Below are positions 5,986-14,185 of a stretch of 24,892 nt of DNA, piece by piece. Below the pieces are notes generated by a model. It was not told where the DNA came from. It made no database searches and worked only from the letters and a program-made list of their open reading frames with translations. Numbering within the stretch: position 1 is the stretch's first letter; each line of letters begins with the position of its first letter. A program made the translations under genes and the position numbers. This DNA comes from a virus, in IMG/VR virus record IMGVR_UViG_3300017727_000149, positions 1 to 24,892 of that record; one strand, given 5' to 3'.

Positions 5986-7785
5986 TTAATCCCCAATACT
6001 TGCACCCTCTATAATGTTATTCTCCAGGCTTTGTGCTGAGGTTACATCCTGGCTAACTACGTAAGCCTGTACTGGTTGTTGTTCTTGTTCTGCTAGGCTT
6101 TGTGCTAATTGGTTTTCTGGTGATGCCCCTACTATATTAAATGCAGGTGCAACAGATCCTTGTGCTACTGCTGATGGCAATGCGCCCCCACCACCCTGTC
6201 CAGGTACTTTTACAGACATAATATTCTTTACGTTTCCAATACCTGTGGATATTACTGTAAACATTGCAGCTATTCTTGCAAAGGTATTAGGTATTGTTTC
6301 ATCTTTTAATGTTTTGTTTGCAGCTTCATAAGTGTTCATTAAAGCACTCGCTATTGCAAAACCCTTACCTATTGCAGTTTGTTTTCCTAACATATTGCTC
6401 ATAGCTTGTGATGCATCTGCAAATATACTTAAAGCACTTTTTTTGGCTACCTGTGTTTCTTCTTCTATCTCTACTTCTGCTGTTTTATATTTCTCATTTA
6501 TTTCTGCTAGCTTTTTCTTTTCCGCTTCATCTAATTCTGCCAATAATGGTGACATAATACCGTAATGTTCTATAATCTGTTGTCTGAGTTTGGAGAAATG
6601 TTCTTCGTTTTTTCTTATTTCTTCTGCTTTTCTTTCTGCATCTGTATCTATAAGGGCCTGTCTAATAGCTTCTATTTCAGAAGCCTTTTGTTTTTCTCTA
6701 TTGATTGCGTTAGCATCTCTTTTTGCCTGTTCGTTATCCTCTATCTGTGTTACACTATTTTCAAAACCTGCCAAAGTATTTTTTAAAGTATCTAATTTAT
6801 TCTGTGTTTCTTCTATTGCAGCATCTCCTTCTTTTGCCACCTCTTCAGGATCAAATACTAATCCAGCTATACCACCAAACAAGCCTTCCCTTAATCCAAA
6901 GTCCTTGCCTAAAAATTTACCTATTTCATCTACAACTACTAAGACCGCTGTTAATGGTGCAGATAATAAGGATAACAACCCTTGAAGAATTTCTTTATTT
7001 CTTTGTGCTGTTTCTTCTTGTGATTGTTTTATTTGTTTCTGTGTTTCTAGTTGTGCCTCTAATTGTGATATAACAGCTTTAGTTTGATCTATCTTAAAGC
7101 CTAATATTTCTTTTTCTGTTTTGCCTTGTTGCTTTAATATGTTTTCAGATCCCTCGATAGCTTTGAATCTTTTTTCTTCTTCAGCCACAGCCTTTTGTTG
7201 AGCAGTTAAAAGATCTTTAGTTTCTCTACTGACACCACTAACTAATTTTTTAATCTTGTCAAAGTTAGCTATCAATAACCCAACAGCTAAAACTACTGCG
7301 CCTATACCAGATGCTATTAATGCTTTGCTAAAAACACTTACACCCCTAGCAGCACTTATAAATCCTAATCTTGTAAGCCTTAAAAGTTTTACACCTTTTC
7401 TTAGCTGACCAAAATATCCACCTGTCACCATATTAAGTGCAGCAGTATTTTGCCTACTCTTAATTAATTCCTTAGAAATAAATCCTTGTCTTTTCTGAAA
7501 GCTAATATCTGCTTTAGATTCTTGCTTTTGTAGATTTAAACTTTTTAAAGCTATTCTTTGTTCTTTTAATGAATCTGTTACACGATCAATAGAGCCCTGT
7601 ACCTTTTGTCTTGCAGCTAATTGTGTTTTAGGAATATCTTCTTGAATTCTTTTTAATCTAAGCAGTTCTTCTTCTAACTCAATAGTTATTTTTTTCTGCT
7701 CTAATATAGTATCTGTAAGTTCTTTAAAGGATTGCTCTGCTTGTTTCAGATCCCCTCTAATCCTAATTACTCTTTCTTCTGCCAT
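5986..7785 (-). CDS. Tape measure protein (tail length determinant)
   Basis: A 599-residue protein that is mostly long charged coiled coil (about 1-115 and 180-260, then 330-450). It is interrupted by a hydrophobic segment at about 155-174 and a second hydrophobic patch near 266-289. The C-terminal third is Ala/Gly-rich with GKGFAIASALMNTYEAANK, a motif I recall from tape measure proteins of Bacteroidota phages. Such proteins fill the tail tube and set its length; 599 residues would fit a short tail of roughly 90 nm if about 0.15 nm per residue applies. It is small for the family. The start overlaps the end of the small gene before it by 23 bases. Confidence 0.75.
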   Translation of the reverse strand: MAEERVIRIRGDLKQAEQSFKELTDTILEQKKITIELEEELLRLKRIQEDIPKTQLAARQKVQGSIDRVTDSLKEQRIALKSLNLQKQESKADISFQKRQGFISKELIKSRQNTAALNMVTGGYFGQLRKGVKLLRLTRLGFISAARGVSVFSKALIASGIGAVVLAVGLLIANFDKIKKLVSGVSRETKDLLTAQQKAVAEEEKRFKAIEGSENILKQQGKTEKEILGFKIDQTKAVISQLEAQLETQKQIKQSQEETAQRNKEILQGLLSLLSAPLTAVLVVVDEIGKFLGKDFGLREGLFGGIAGLVFDPEEVAKEGDAAIEETQNKLDTLKNTLAGFENSVTQIEDNEQAKRDANAINREKQKASEIEAIRQALIDTDAERKAEEIRKNEEHFSKLRQQIIEHYGIMSPLLAELDEAEKKKLAEINEKYKTAEVEIEEETQVAKKSALSIFADASQAMSNMLGKQTAIGKGFAIASALMNTYEAANKTLKDETIPNTFARIAAMFTVISTGIGNVKNIMSVKVPGQGGGGALPSAVAQGSVAPAFNIVGASPENQLAQSLAEQEQQPVQAYVVSQDVTSAQSLENNIIEGASIGD

Positions 7786-7906
7786 CTTTAATTTGTTTAA
7801 TTGCTTCCTTTAAATTTGTTGCTATTTTATATTTACCCTTTGCTATTCTTATTTCCTCTGTTTCGTTTGTTGCAAACTTTAAACCCTCTAATATTGTTTT
7901 TATCAT
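7763..7906 (-). CDS. Small basic protein between tail-tip and tape measure genes, 47 aa
   Basis: The frame begins as an ATGA overlap with the large tail protein stop and ends 23 bases inside the tape measure gene. The product opens MIKTILEGLKFATNETEEIR and is helical and lysine-rich. Its size, tight coupling and position fit a small tail assembly or chaperone-like accessory, but no family is recognised. The ATGA start is the best evidence that it is translated. Confidence 0.5.
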   Translation of the reverse strand: MIKTILEGLKFATNETEEIRIAKGKYKIATNLKEAIKQIKDGRRKSN

Positions 7907-9990
7907 ATCTTTACAATTAATTCTAGATCACTTTTGTTTGTTAATAGATTTGTTTTAATACTATTAATTCTATACTCTTTACCATCTATTACAAATATGT
8001 CATTTAGGTTATAGTTAATTAATATTTTCTGGGGTAAGTATGCTTTTAGTTTTAATAACCTATTTTTTCTGTTAAATATATCTTGTATGTATGTTTTGTA
8101 GTAATTCTCAAACAATGTTCCTGTAAATGCAGAATCCGCTGAAAACTCATTTGTCATTAATCCAAAGTTTATATTTGCTGTGCTTGTAGCAGCTGTAAGA
8201 CTTAAACTATTCGATGGCACATTATAAGTTACTAAAGTACTTGTTGCTGATGCAGATTCCTGAAAAGATATTGCTAATGATGCCGACCTTTGTATGGGAT
8301 AAAAAAGAAGAGGTAAATCTTTGTCAGGTTGTTGATCTTTGTTTACGCTCCAGCCCCATTGTATTGTTGTTTTTGTGCTTCCTGTCGTGTCATTAATATC
8401 GTATAATGTTTCGAACATAAAATGCTCAAAAGGTAATTCTACTTTATAGCTACCACCATCTATTTTGCTATCAGAACTATCTTGATTAAATCTTAATGTG
8501 CCCCACTCTTCATTGTTAATCTCTTTATAGGCATTAGCTAAAAAACTTTTTAAACCTTTAAATCTAAATATTATTTCACTATAAGGCAAAGCTACATTTG
8601 ATTGACTAGAGGTTACATCTACAAACTCTGTTATATCATAGCTTGTACCTGCAGAATTAAAAGCATCTAAAGTGTTTACAAATATAGTTCCATCGTCCTG
8701 TTCAAATGCAACAAGGTTAAACATCTTAAATAAACCGGTTAAAAAATCTATAACTTTTATCTCGGGTATTTGCTCTGTAATTACAAAATCAAAAGTGTTA
8801 AACAAAGTTATAGGGGAATCAAATGATTGTGATGCAAAGCCACCCTCTTCTTGCTGTACTATCCATCTACATTTTGTTAAGGTTTTATCTGCAGTATGTG
8901 TTATAGTTACAGTCCAATCTCCTGCTGCAAAAGTTTGAAACTGCCCAGGTGTTGAAAGCCACCCAAATATGTTTAACTTACCTTCAGTTATTAATGTATT
9001 GCCTGTTAGTCCTGTTTCCTCTCTTCGCAATACACCATCTTTATAAACTTTAACGCCATAAGCTACACCATCATTAGATTCAACGTCAAGCGACATACTT
9101 GTTAAAGATCCAAGTCGATTGTCATCATCCCAATCACTTGTTATTCTCAATGTTGATGCATCAATCATATTCGCATATAAATTACCTGATGTAGGTGTCC
9201 AATCATTTACAGGTGTTTCTAATATTTGTACTTCTGTTCCTGTGCTTACTGTTTGTTCAGGTGCGCCAGACTTTCTATGTAACCACATAAATAAGTCATC
9301 ATAAACATTATTTGTGCTTGTAAAAAAATCATTAGAAAAAGTTAAACTATATTTACTTTCTATTGCTTCTAATATTTTTCTTACCCTTATTGCATATTTT
9401 AGTTGATTCCAAATAACACCCCTTACTTTACCTGTATGTGGATATAAGTTAAATGTATTTTGTGAAGAGGTATCTCCACTATCATAATATAATCTATCAG
9501 TGTGCGTAATTAAAGGGACTATAAGATCGTGTGTGTTATGGCTTAATTGTAATCTGGCTTTTACATTAGCCATATTCCAAACTATATTGTTAGAGTTTAA
9601 GCCTGTAAGTGTATTTAGTTTATCTTCTCCAATAAGATCTTTTAGATCTACCGTATTGCCAAAGAAAACTATTTTATAAGTATGTGCTTTGTTAAACTTT
9701 AAACTTACATTGTTTAATTTTATTTTACCCTTTTTATAATCTACTCCATTAAGTTTTATAAGAGCATCTTTTTTAATTCTTGCATCAAATCCATCATCTA
9801 TATCAAAGTTGTAATAGTGTTTAAATATCTTATTATTTACTCTACTGGCTGGTAACGAAAATTGTTGGGAGAATGCAGTAAATATTTTTTTAATATCCCT
9901 AACGTTTTTAAGCGTATCGGTAACTGTAATAGATTCATCTTTAAACAGATCTACTCTTTGCCCCTCTATATATAATTCAAGGTTTTGCAT
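7903..9990 (-). CDS. Large tail-tip/baseplate structural protein, 695 aa
   Basis: A 695-residue beta-rich protein starting MQNLELYIEGQRVDLFKDES, an opening I recognise from a widespread Bacteroidota phage tail protein whose next segment reads FTAFSQQFSLPASRVNNKIF. The N-terminal third resembles a distal-tail type domain that would dock on the tail tube. The middle contains jelly-roll-like strands, and the end has a compact domain with KILINYNLNDIFVIDGKEYR. It follows a related tail gene with a 1-base TAATG overlap. A baseplate or receptor-binding adaptor role is inferred from order and family; no enzymatic motif was seen. Confidence 0.7.
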   Translation of the reverse strand: MQNLELYIEGQRVDLFKDESITVTDTLKNVRDIKKIFTAFSQQFSLPASRVNNKIFKHYYNFDIDDGFDARIKKDALIKLNGVDYKKGKIKLNNVSLKFNKAHTYKIVFFGNTVDLKDLIGEDKLNTLTGLNSNNIVWNMANVKARLQLSHNTHDLIVPLITHTDRLYYDSGDTSSQNTFNLYPHTGKVRGVIWNQLKYAIRVRKILEAIESKYSLTFSNDFFTSTNNVYDDLFMWLHRKSGAPEQTVSTGTEVQILETPVNDWTPTSGNLYANMIDASTLRITSDWDDDNRLGSLTSMSLDVESNDGVAYGVKVYKDGVLRREETGLTGNTLITEGKLNIFGWLSTPGQFQTFAAGDWTVTITHTADKTLTKCRWIVQQEEGGFASQSFDSPITLFNTFDFVITEQIPEIKVIDFLTGLFKMFNLVAFEQDDGTIFVNTLDAFNSAGTSYDITEFVDVTSSQSNVALPYSEIIFRFKGLKSFLANAYKEINNEEWGTLRFNQDSSDSKIDGGSYKVELPFEHFMFETLYDINDTTGSTKTTIQWGWSVNKDQQPDKDLPLLFYPIQRSASLAISFQESASATSTLVTYNVPSNSLSLTAATSTANINFGLMTNEFSADSAFTGTLFENYYKTYIQDIFNRKNRLLKLKAYLPQKILINYNLNDIFVIDGKEYRINSIKTNLLTNKSDLELIVKI

Positions 9991-11126
9991 TAACGTATGT
10001 TGTTTATAGTTTGGAAAGCAAATTCTACTTCTATTGTATAATCTATTAACTTGTCATTAACATTTGTCTTGTAACCTAGATTGCTAGATGTTATATGCAC
10101 AGGCAAATTATTGCCCTGATAATCTATCCATACCATCTCACTAAGCATTAGTTCTTTAAATATAGAATTATTTTCTTCTGGATAATATCCACTATTTAAC
10201 ACAAGCTTTTGTGTAGCGTTTTTGCTAAGTATTTTTTTCTGGTGACTATAGGTATTGTAGCTACCATCTACAACTATATTGCTTTTATAGGTTTCTTCTG
10301 TTGTATTAATAGATAGATTAGATCTTTTAAACATCCAGAAATCCTGTAACGCTCCATACTTATTTACAAATACTAATTTATATGGCTGATACTTACACTC
10401 TTCTATATTTGTAACACGCAGTTTTGTAACACCCTCTGTTGCATTAACAAACACCTCATCCACTCCATAAATACCAAACTCACCTAAAAAGCTTTCTAAA
10501 CAAAAACTATCCTCAAACGTTCCACCATCTTCTAACACCCTATCTTCGTAGCCATCAGCACCTGCTTGAGATTCATTTGTTATGTATTCTATTCTCGCTT
10601 TACTATCTGTAACATCTGCCACTGCATCTGTATATATTTCTTTTCCCTTATAAAAGAAGCTAACACTTGTTGTATTGTTGGGATCAACTGGTATTCTTAA
10701 CGGTGCGTCATCTGGTTTTAATATAGTAGTGTTGTTAATTAATAGCCCCTCTAATAAACTAGGGTTTACACCATCTTCAAAATATCCATATCCATCATAA
10801 GCAATATTTCCTACAACTGCTGTGTCTGGTGATTGTGCTGTTCCTGAAATACTTTTTGTTATCCTGTAATCTACATTAATAGTTGAATATAGATTTGTCG
10901 TATTATATTCCCCATCAAAGCCTGTTGTTAAATAATCTCTTATCAATTCACTTATCTCAAAAGATACCTTTGCACTATATGCAGTTGATGTTAATGAATA
11001 CGTTACACTACCTCCCCAGCTGCTACTTGCAGTTCCAGTATATATGTAAAGTTCTAATTGTGCTGATGTTAAATTACTAGCACTTACATTTATAAAGTAT
11101 GGGCTTCTTACATTTATCTTAGCCAT
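9990..11126 (-). CDS. Tail-tip structural protein, 378 aa
   Basis: A beta-rich protein starting MAKINVRSPYFINVSASN, followed by Ser/Thr-rich strands. A hallmark segment at about residues 247-268 reads YKLVFVNKYGALQDFWMFK, which I recall from structural proteins of flavobacterial phages that always precede the large tail protein downstream. It probably contributes to the tail tip or host recognition. It overlaps the gene before it by 8 bases and the one after it by 1. No signal peptide or catalytic residues are visible. Confidence 0.65.
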   Translation of the reverse strand: MAKINVRSPYFINVSASNLTSAQLELYIYTGTASSSWGGSVTYSLTSTAYSAKVSFEISELIRDYLTTGFDGEYNTTNLYSTINVDYRITKSISGTAQSPDTAVVGNIAYDGYGYFEDGVNPSLLEGLLINNTTILKPDDAPLRIPVDPNNTTSVSFFYKGKEIYTDAVADVTDSKARIEYITNESQAGADGYEDRVLEDGGTFEDSFCLESFLGEFGIYGVDEVFVNATEGVTKLRVTNIEECKYQPYKLVFVNKYGALQDFWMFKRSNLSINTTEETYKSNIVVDGSYNTYSHQKKILSKNATQKLVLNSGYYPEENNSIFKELMLSEMVWIDYQGNNLPVHITSSNLGYKTNVNDKLIDYTIEVEFAFQTINNIR

Positions 11127-11673
11127 TTAAATTTATTTCTTGGTTTTTAATATCATTATATATTTGTCCTTCTAAATCTAGTGCGTATGCTTTTAATATA
11201 TCATCTGGTAAATACTTCATTACTTGGTTTAATGCTTTAGTTAAAAACATACTGGGTGCAATACCCCTAAACCAAATGCTCCTAACTATTAAATGTTGTA
11301 ATGATTTTTGTGTGATAAACCTACCTGTCTTTTGATCTCTACCTTTTATGCCTCTTCGCTTAATCCATTTCTCTATACCCTCTGTTAATCCACCTTTTCT
11401 ACCTGTGCCTGATCCAAACTTGTATGGGCTGTTAGGTGCTTTGTTTCCGCTTCCAGTACCTTGTACACCTTGATCTATAAACTTTGCATAGTCCTTAGCA
11501 AATATGCTTAAATCAAAACGACCTACACCTGTTGTTACTTCTTTTTTAATACTATTATATAAAGCACCAGATACAACCCTTCCATCTTCTTTTAAGTTTG
11601 CCTTGCTTTGATTTACCAAAAACTTAGCATAACCATTTAAGGTTTTTTTTAATTCTTTAGGATCTTTTAACAT
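11119..11673 (-). CDS. HK97 gp10-like neck/tail completion protein
   Basis: A 184-residue basic alpha/beta protein. Its N-terminal helix (MLKDPKELKKTLNGYAKFLV) is followed by SGALYNSIKKEV, a strand pair with YAKFIDQGVQGTGSGNKAPN, and a C-terminal helix region with APSMFLTKAL. The elements R-x-SGAL-x-NSI and YA-x-F-x-x-x-G match the HK97 gp10-like family, which forms the ring that closes the head-tail joint. Gene order (before the tail-tip genes, after the tail terminator) agrees. It overlaps both neighbours by 7-8 bases. The start is a clear ATG. Confidence 0.75.
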   Translation of the reverse strand: MLKDPKELKKTLNGYAKFLVNQSKANLKEDGRVVSGALYNSIKKEVTTGVGRFDLSIFAKDYAKFIDQGVQGTGSGNKAPNSPYKFGSGTGRKGGLTEGIEKWIKRRGIKGRDQKTGRFITQKSLQHLIVRSIWFRGIAPSMFLTKALNQVMKYLPDDILKAYALDLEGQIYNDIKNQEINLNG

Positions 11674-12137
11674 ATTGTTATGTCATTGTGTATTAATATA
11701 TCAAAGGTACTTGCCCATCCTGCTAATCTGTTTTCAAACCTTTCATAAAAGGGCTCACACCCAGCTATGCCATCTAACTGATATAGATCTGTATGTAGTG
11801 ATCCACCTCTTAAAACACCTATTAGTTTATTTACTACGCCCAGTTGTGTGTTTAATATATCGTGCTCATTGTTATTTCCTATAAACTTATCTGCCCCCTC
11901 TTCTTTATTCTCATCTACAATATCCATTGTTAGGATCGTAACATTAAATCTTAACACCTGATCTTCCTGTGATACATTGTTAATAATAATATGTGCTAAT
12001 GGAAATATGGTTTGCTTGTTAAGATCTATGTCTGTAATATCTCCTGTTGTTACTGTATTACAATTTGCATCTGCTATTAACTGCTCTTCTATTTTATTCA
12101 ATACTAAATAAAAACCTCTTATACCTTTATGGCTCAT
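11667..12137 (-). CDS. Putative tail terminator/completion protein, 156 aa
   Basis: A 156-residue protein with an N-terminal helix (KGIRGFYLVLNKIEEQLI), a strand region PLAHIIINNVSQEDQVLRF followed by NVTILTMDIVDENK, then a helix NTQLGVVNKLIGVLR and a final strand pair. This alpha-beta pattern, with a date-like DIVDENK segment in the middle, is what I know from Bacteroidota phage proteins taken as tail terminators, which cap the tube and join it to the neck. Position between the chaperone pair and gp10-like gene supports that. The start forms an ATGA overlap with the small membrane protein gene before it. Confidence 0.6.
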   Translation of the reverse strand: MSHKGIRGFYLVLNKIEEQLIADANCNTVTTGDITDIDLNKQTIFPLAHIIINNVSQEDQVLRFNVTILTMDIVDENKEEGADKFIGNNNEHDILNTQLGVVNKLIGVLRGGSLHTDLYQLDGIAGCEPFYERFENRLAGWASTFDILIHNDITIC

Positions 12138-12259
12138 TTCTTATATGTTTTAAAATTATATACTGCTATTCTAAATAATATAATTAACAGGATCAGGGAA
12201 TAGATATTTAGGTGGGGCTCACCACATAAACCGAATAGATGCTTTATTGTTTCAATCAT
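12134..12259 (-). CDS. Small membrane protein with GLCGEPH motif, 41 aa
   Basis: The frame runs exactly from an ATGA overlap with the frameshift-frame stop to an ATGA overlap with the tail terminator start. The protein opens MIETIKHLFGLCGEPHLN, followed by one hydrophobic segment (about residues 18-33, YSLILLIILFRIAVY) and a short basic tail, so it should be a single-pass inner-membrane or membrane-bound peptide with the tail in the cytoplasm. I recognise GLCGEPH as a motif of tiny proteins in flavobacterial phages. A link to lysis or tail assembly is possible; function is unknown. Confidence 0.65.
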   Translation of the reverse strand: MIETIKHLFGLCGEPHLNIYSLILLIILFRIAVYNFKTYKK

Positions 12260-12510
12260 TTAAAACTTTTTTTTATTAATCTTTTTTCTATCTCTTGTTT
12301 TTCTTTTTCAAATGTGAGATAGTATAAACATTTGTGTATATTTAATTTAGTGATATTTTCAAATCTTGTAACGTCTCCTTTAGCGAGTGCATAAATGGAG
12401 TTATACCATCCATATTTTCTAGTAAAATTTGTTGCTCCATCAAGTTGTCCTTGTCCGCTTTCTGAATATAGTTGGTCATAACTTTGCATAAGTCGATCCC
12501 TAAATTGTAA
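12256..12510 (-). CDS. Tail assembly chaperone, -1 frameshift extension
   Basis: An open frame in the -1 phase relative to the upstream 214-residue gene, open back to 12525 and overlapping it by about 170 bases. Shifting at the T9 run gives an extension of 84 residues starting LQFRDRLMQSYDQLY and containing KYGWYNSIYALAKGDVTRF, then KLNIHKCLYYLTFEKEKQEIE. The W-Y-x3-I-Y-x-LA-x-GD-x3-F pattern is what I recall from GT-type chaperone extensions in flavobacterial phages. The fused product would be 243 aa. Such fusions bind the tape measure and tube protein during tail assembly. An independent start at the ATG at 12489 (77 aa) is a weaker option. Confidence 0.7.
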   Translation of the reverse strand, partial: LQFRDRLMQSYDQLYSESGQGQLDGATNFTRKYGWYNSIYALAKGDVTRFENITKLNIHKCLYYLTFEKEKQEIEKRLIKKSFK

Positions 12511-12986
12511 AAAAAAACAATCGAACTAAACACAACATCCAAAGGCATATAATTATATATTTCATAATTGCCAGGGTTGTAATCTTCTATTGTATATTTA
12601 TCTCCTTTCTTAAGAGTGATCGGTCTATATAATACTGCCATAGCCTTTTCTATATCATCCCACTTCCCTATGTAGGTATCAAGATCTACATACTCACCAA
12701 AAGTCATATCGTCAAGATTAGGTATAAATCCATATTCAACACCATCTAGTTTATATCTATTTATTAATGGCTGTTTAGTTTCCAGTATCTGAAATATTTG
12801 ATTTGTTATGCTTGTTATGTCATTAGCCCTCATTCGCATTACACTTGTATAAGGAATATTACAGAATATCTTAATGCTTTCTATTTGTAGCTTTGTATCA
12901 TCTAATTCACCCAGTTGCATAAACTTCTTATATTGACCTAGGGTAATGTCATTTAAACTCGTTGGTACTGTTATGCTAGTTTTCAT
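12342..12986 (-). CDS. Tail assembly chaperone, gpG-like short form
   Basis: A 214-residue protein opening MKTSITVPTSLNDITLGQYK, then helices with KIFCNIPYTSV and a segment reading DGVEYGFIPNLDDMTFGEY. The TLGQY and PNLDDMTFGEY motifs are familiar from a conserved gene between terminase and tail genes in Bacteroidota phages. In the zero frame it ends PFMHSLKETLQDLKISLN; a -1 shift at a T9 run would replace the last 55 residues with an 84-residue extension. The pair therefore has the G and GT organisation of tail chaperones. The ATG is preceded by TTTATATA ending 5 bases upstream. Confidence 0.7.
   Translation of the reverse strand: MKTSITVPTSLNDITLGQYKKFMQLGELDDTKLQIESIKIFCNIPYTSVMRMRANDITSITNQIFQILETKQPLINRYKLDGVEYGFIPNLDDMTFGEYVDLDTYIGKWDDIEKAMAVLYRPITLKKGDKYTIEDYNPGNYEIYNYMPLDVVFSSIVFFYNLGIDLCKVMTNYIQKADKDNLMEQQILLENMDGITPFMHSLKETLQDLKISLN
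12509..12517 (-). other. Candidate -1 ribosomal frameshift site (T9 run)
   Basis: Nine T residues on the coding strand contain the heptamer T TTT TTT in the zero frame of the chaperone gene (after a GTT codon, at 12516-12510). Both P- and A-site tRNAs can re-pair fully after a -1 slip, and the -1 frame is then open for 84 codons. A homopolymer sequencing error is the main alternative. Confidence 0.65.
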
Positions 12987-12991
12987 ATTAA

Positions 12992-12997
12992 TATATA
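12992..12997 (-). promoter_or_regulatory. TATATA box 5 bases before the tail chaperone start
   Basis: TTTATATA ends 5 bases before the ATG, the same distance as in the promoter-like elements of three head genes. The upstream TGCAAA hexamer is replaced by a weaker ACAAAA at the matching place. It could be a weak promoter or an A/T-rich translation start context. Confidence 0.35.
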
Positions 12998-13021
12998 AAC
13001 TTTTTTAAATTATTTTTGTTA

Positions 13022-14185
13022 CTAATTAATTGTATATCTTCCAAAGTTAGGTCTGCTTAATATACTATAAGTTGCATATCTCACAGCATCTATTATGTGA
13101 TTGTTCTTATCCTCTGGAATATTTGTCAGCTTTCCGCTTTTATCTTCTTTCCATTTATAGTTCCTAAACTCCTGTATCGCATTGTTGCTGGGTGTTGTTA
13201 TAAATAGTTTATACCTCTTCAATAAATCAATACCTGCATTTATACTATCCCTACCTTTTAAGCTTGGTCTAATGTTCCAACCCATTCTTCTTAACTCTTC
13301 TATTAATCGAGGCTCACTGCTATCCATATACAACTGATTTCTTGCAACCCCTACTTCTTTAAATGTGTTGTGTAGATCTTTGGTGGTCATTTGTGTTCTG
13401 TATAAATGTTCTTTGATATAAAGATTATAATCTAAACTATAAACACTTACAAGTGTTGAGGGATCATTAGAATATCCTGCATCTGCACCATAGGCTATAA
13501 ACTTTGCATCATCTGGTATTTGTGAGCATTCATAATAATTAAATATAGTTGCTTTGCTTATACCTTTTAAACCTAATCCATATATCTGCCAGTATTGTTC
13601 ATCTGTTTCTTTTAACCTTTCTATCTCAGATTTAATGCTTTGTTCTAAAAAAGGATTATCTAAATAAGTTGTTCTGTAAAAGTCGCAATCTTCCCTTGTA
13701 ATTACTTTGTCGTATATCCAATGGTATTCATCACTAGGATTATAATCTATTATTATCTTCCCATCTGTTCTAAATATTAGCTGTTGCCAATCTTCCCAGT
13801 TTAATTCGTTGGCTTCATTAATAAACAATAGATTCCTTTTCCTACCCCTAACCTTTTGTGGCATATCCAGGCTAATAAACTCTACAAGATTATTAAACAG
13901 CTTATACTCACTATTAGATTTATTATGATTCTCTTCTTGATATATATTTAGTTTGCGTAATATATCTAGGAAGTCACGCATTACGGATGCTCTTAGACTA
14001 GGAAAAGCTTTACGGCAAATTGTTATTGTTTTGTCTGTGTTACTTGCACAATATTGCAAGATAATCCATAGCAGTATATTATATGTTTTACCAGATCGTG
14101 TTCCGCCTTGCTCAACAACAATCTTTTTATTGCTGTTTACTAAATGCTTATAAACTTTGTTTGTCTGTATCTTCTGTTTTATCAA
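13022..14185 (-). CDS. terL: Terminase large subunit (PBSX/Terminase_3-like)
   Basis: The packaging ATPase and headful nuclease. Of 387 residues, the N-terminal ATPase has Walker A GGTRSGKT (27-34), Walker B LLFINEA (119-125) and the coupling motif DYNP (147-150). The C-terminal RNase H-like nuclease has acidic residues D235 (AYGADAGYSNDP), D288 (LYMDSSEP) and D366 (NNHIIDAVRYA), all expected for cleavage. This is shorter than many (400-450 aa) but complete. The only usable start is TTG, placed 38 bases inside the small subunit gene; an in-frame stop lies just upstream, so no ATG start is possible near the N-terminus. Confidence 0.93.
   Translation of the reverse strand: MIKQKIQTNKVYKHLVNSNKKIVVEQGGTRSGKTYNILLWIILQYCASNTDKTITICRKAFPSLRASVMRDFLDILRKLNIYQEENHNKSNSEYKLFNNLVEFISLDMPQKVRGRKRNLLFINEANELNWEDWQQLIFRTDGKIIIDYNPSDEYHWIYDKVITREDCDFYRTTYLDNPFLEQSIKSEIERLKETDEQYWQIYGLGLKGISKATIFNYYECSQIPDDAKFIAYGADAGYSNDPSTLVSVYSLDYNLYIKEHLYRTQMTTKDLHNTFKEVGVARNQLYMDSSEPRLIEELRRMGWNIRPSLKGRDSINAGIDLLKRYKLFITTPSNNAIQEFRNYKWKEDKSGKLTNIPEDKNNHIIDAVRYATYSILSRPNFGRYTIN

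Noticed and set aside
6590-6985. 131-residue plus-strand open frame opposite the tape measure gene
   Set aside because: It is the mirror of a Glu/Lys-rich coiled coil, which gives long Ser/Phe-rich antisense frames by chance.
12200-12225. GGTG/CACC hairpin on the minus strand
   Set aside because: It is inside the small membrane protein gene, is only 4-5 bp and has no T tract.
12509-12517. T9 run as a simple sequencing indel splitting one chaperone gene
   Set aside because: Both alternative ends look protein-like and the overlap and phase match G/GT genes, so frameshifting is preferred; the indel cannot be excluded without reads.
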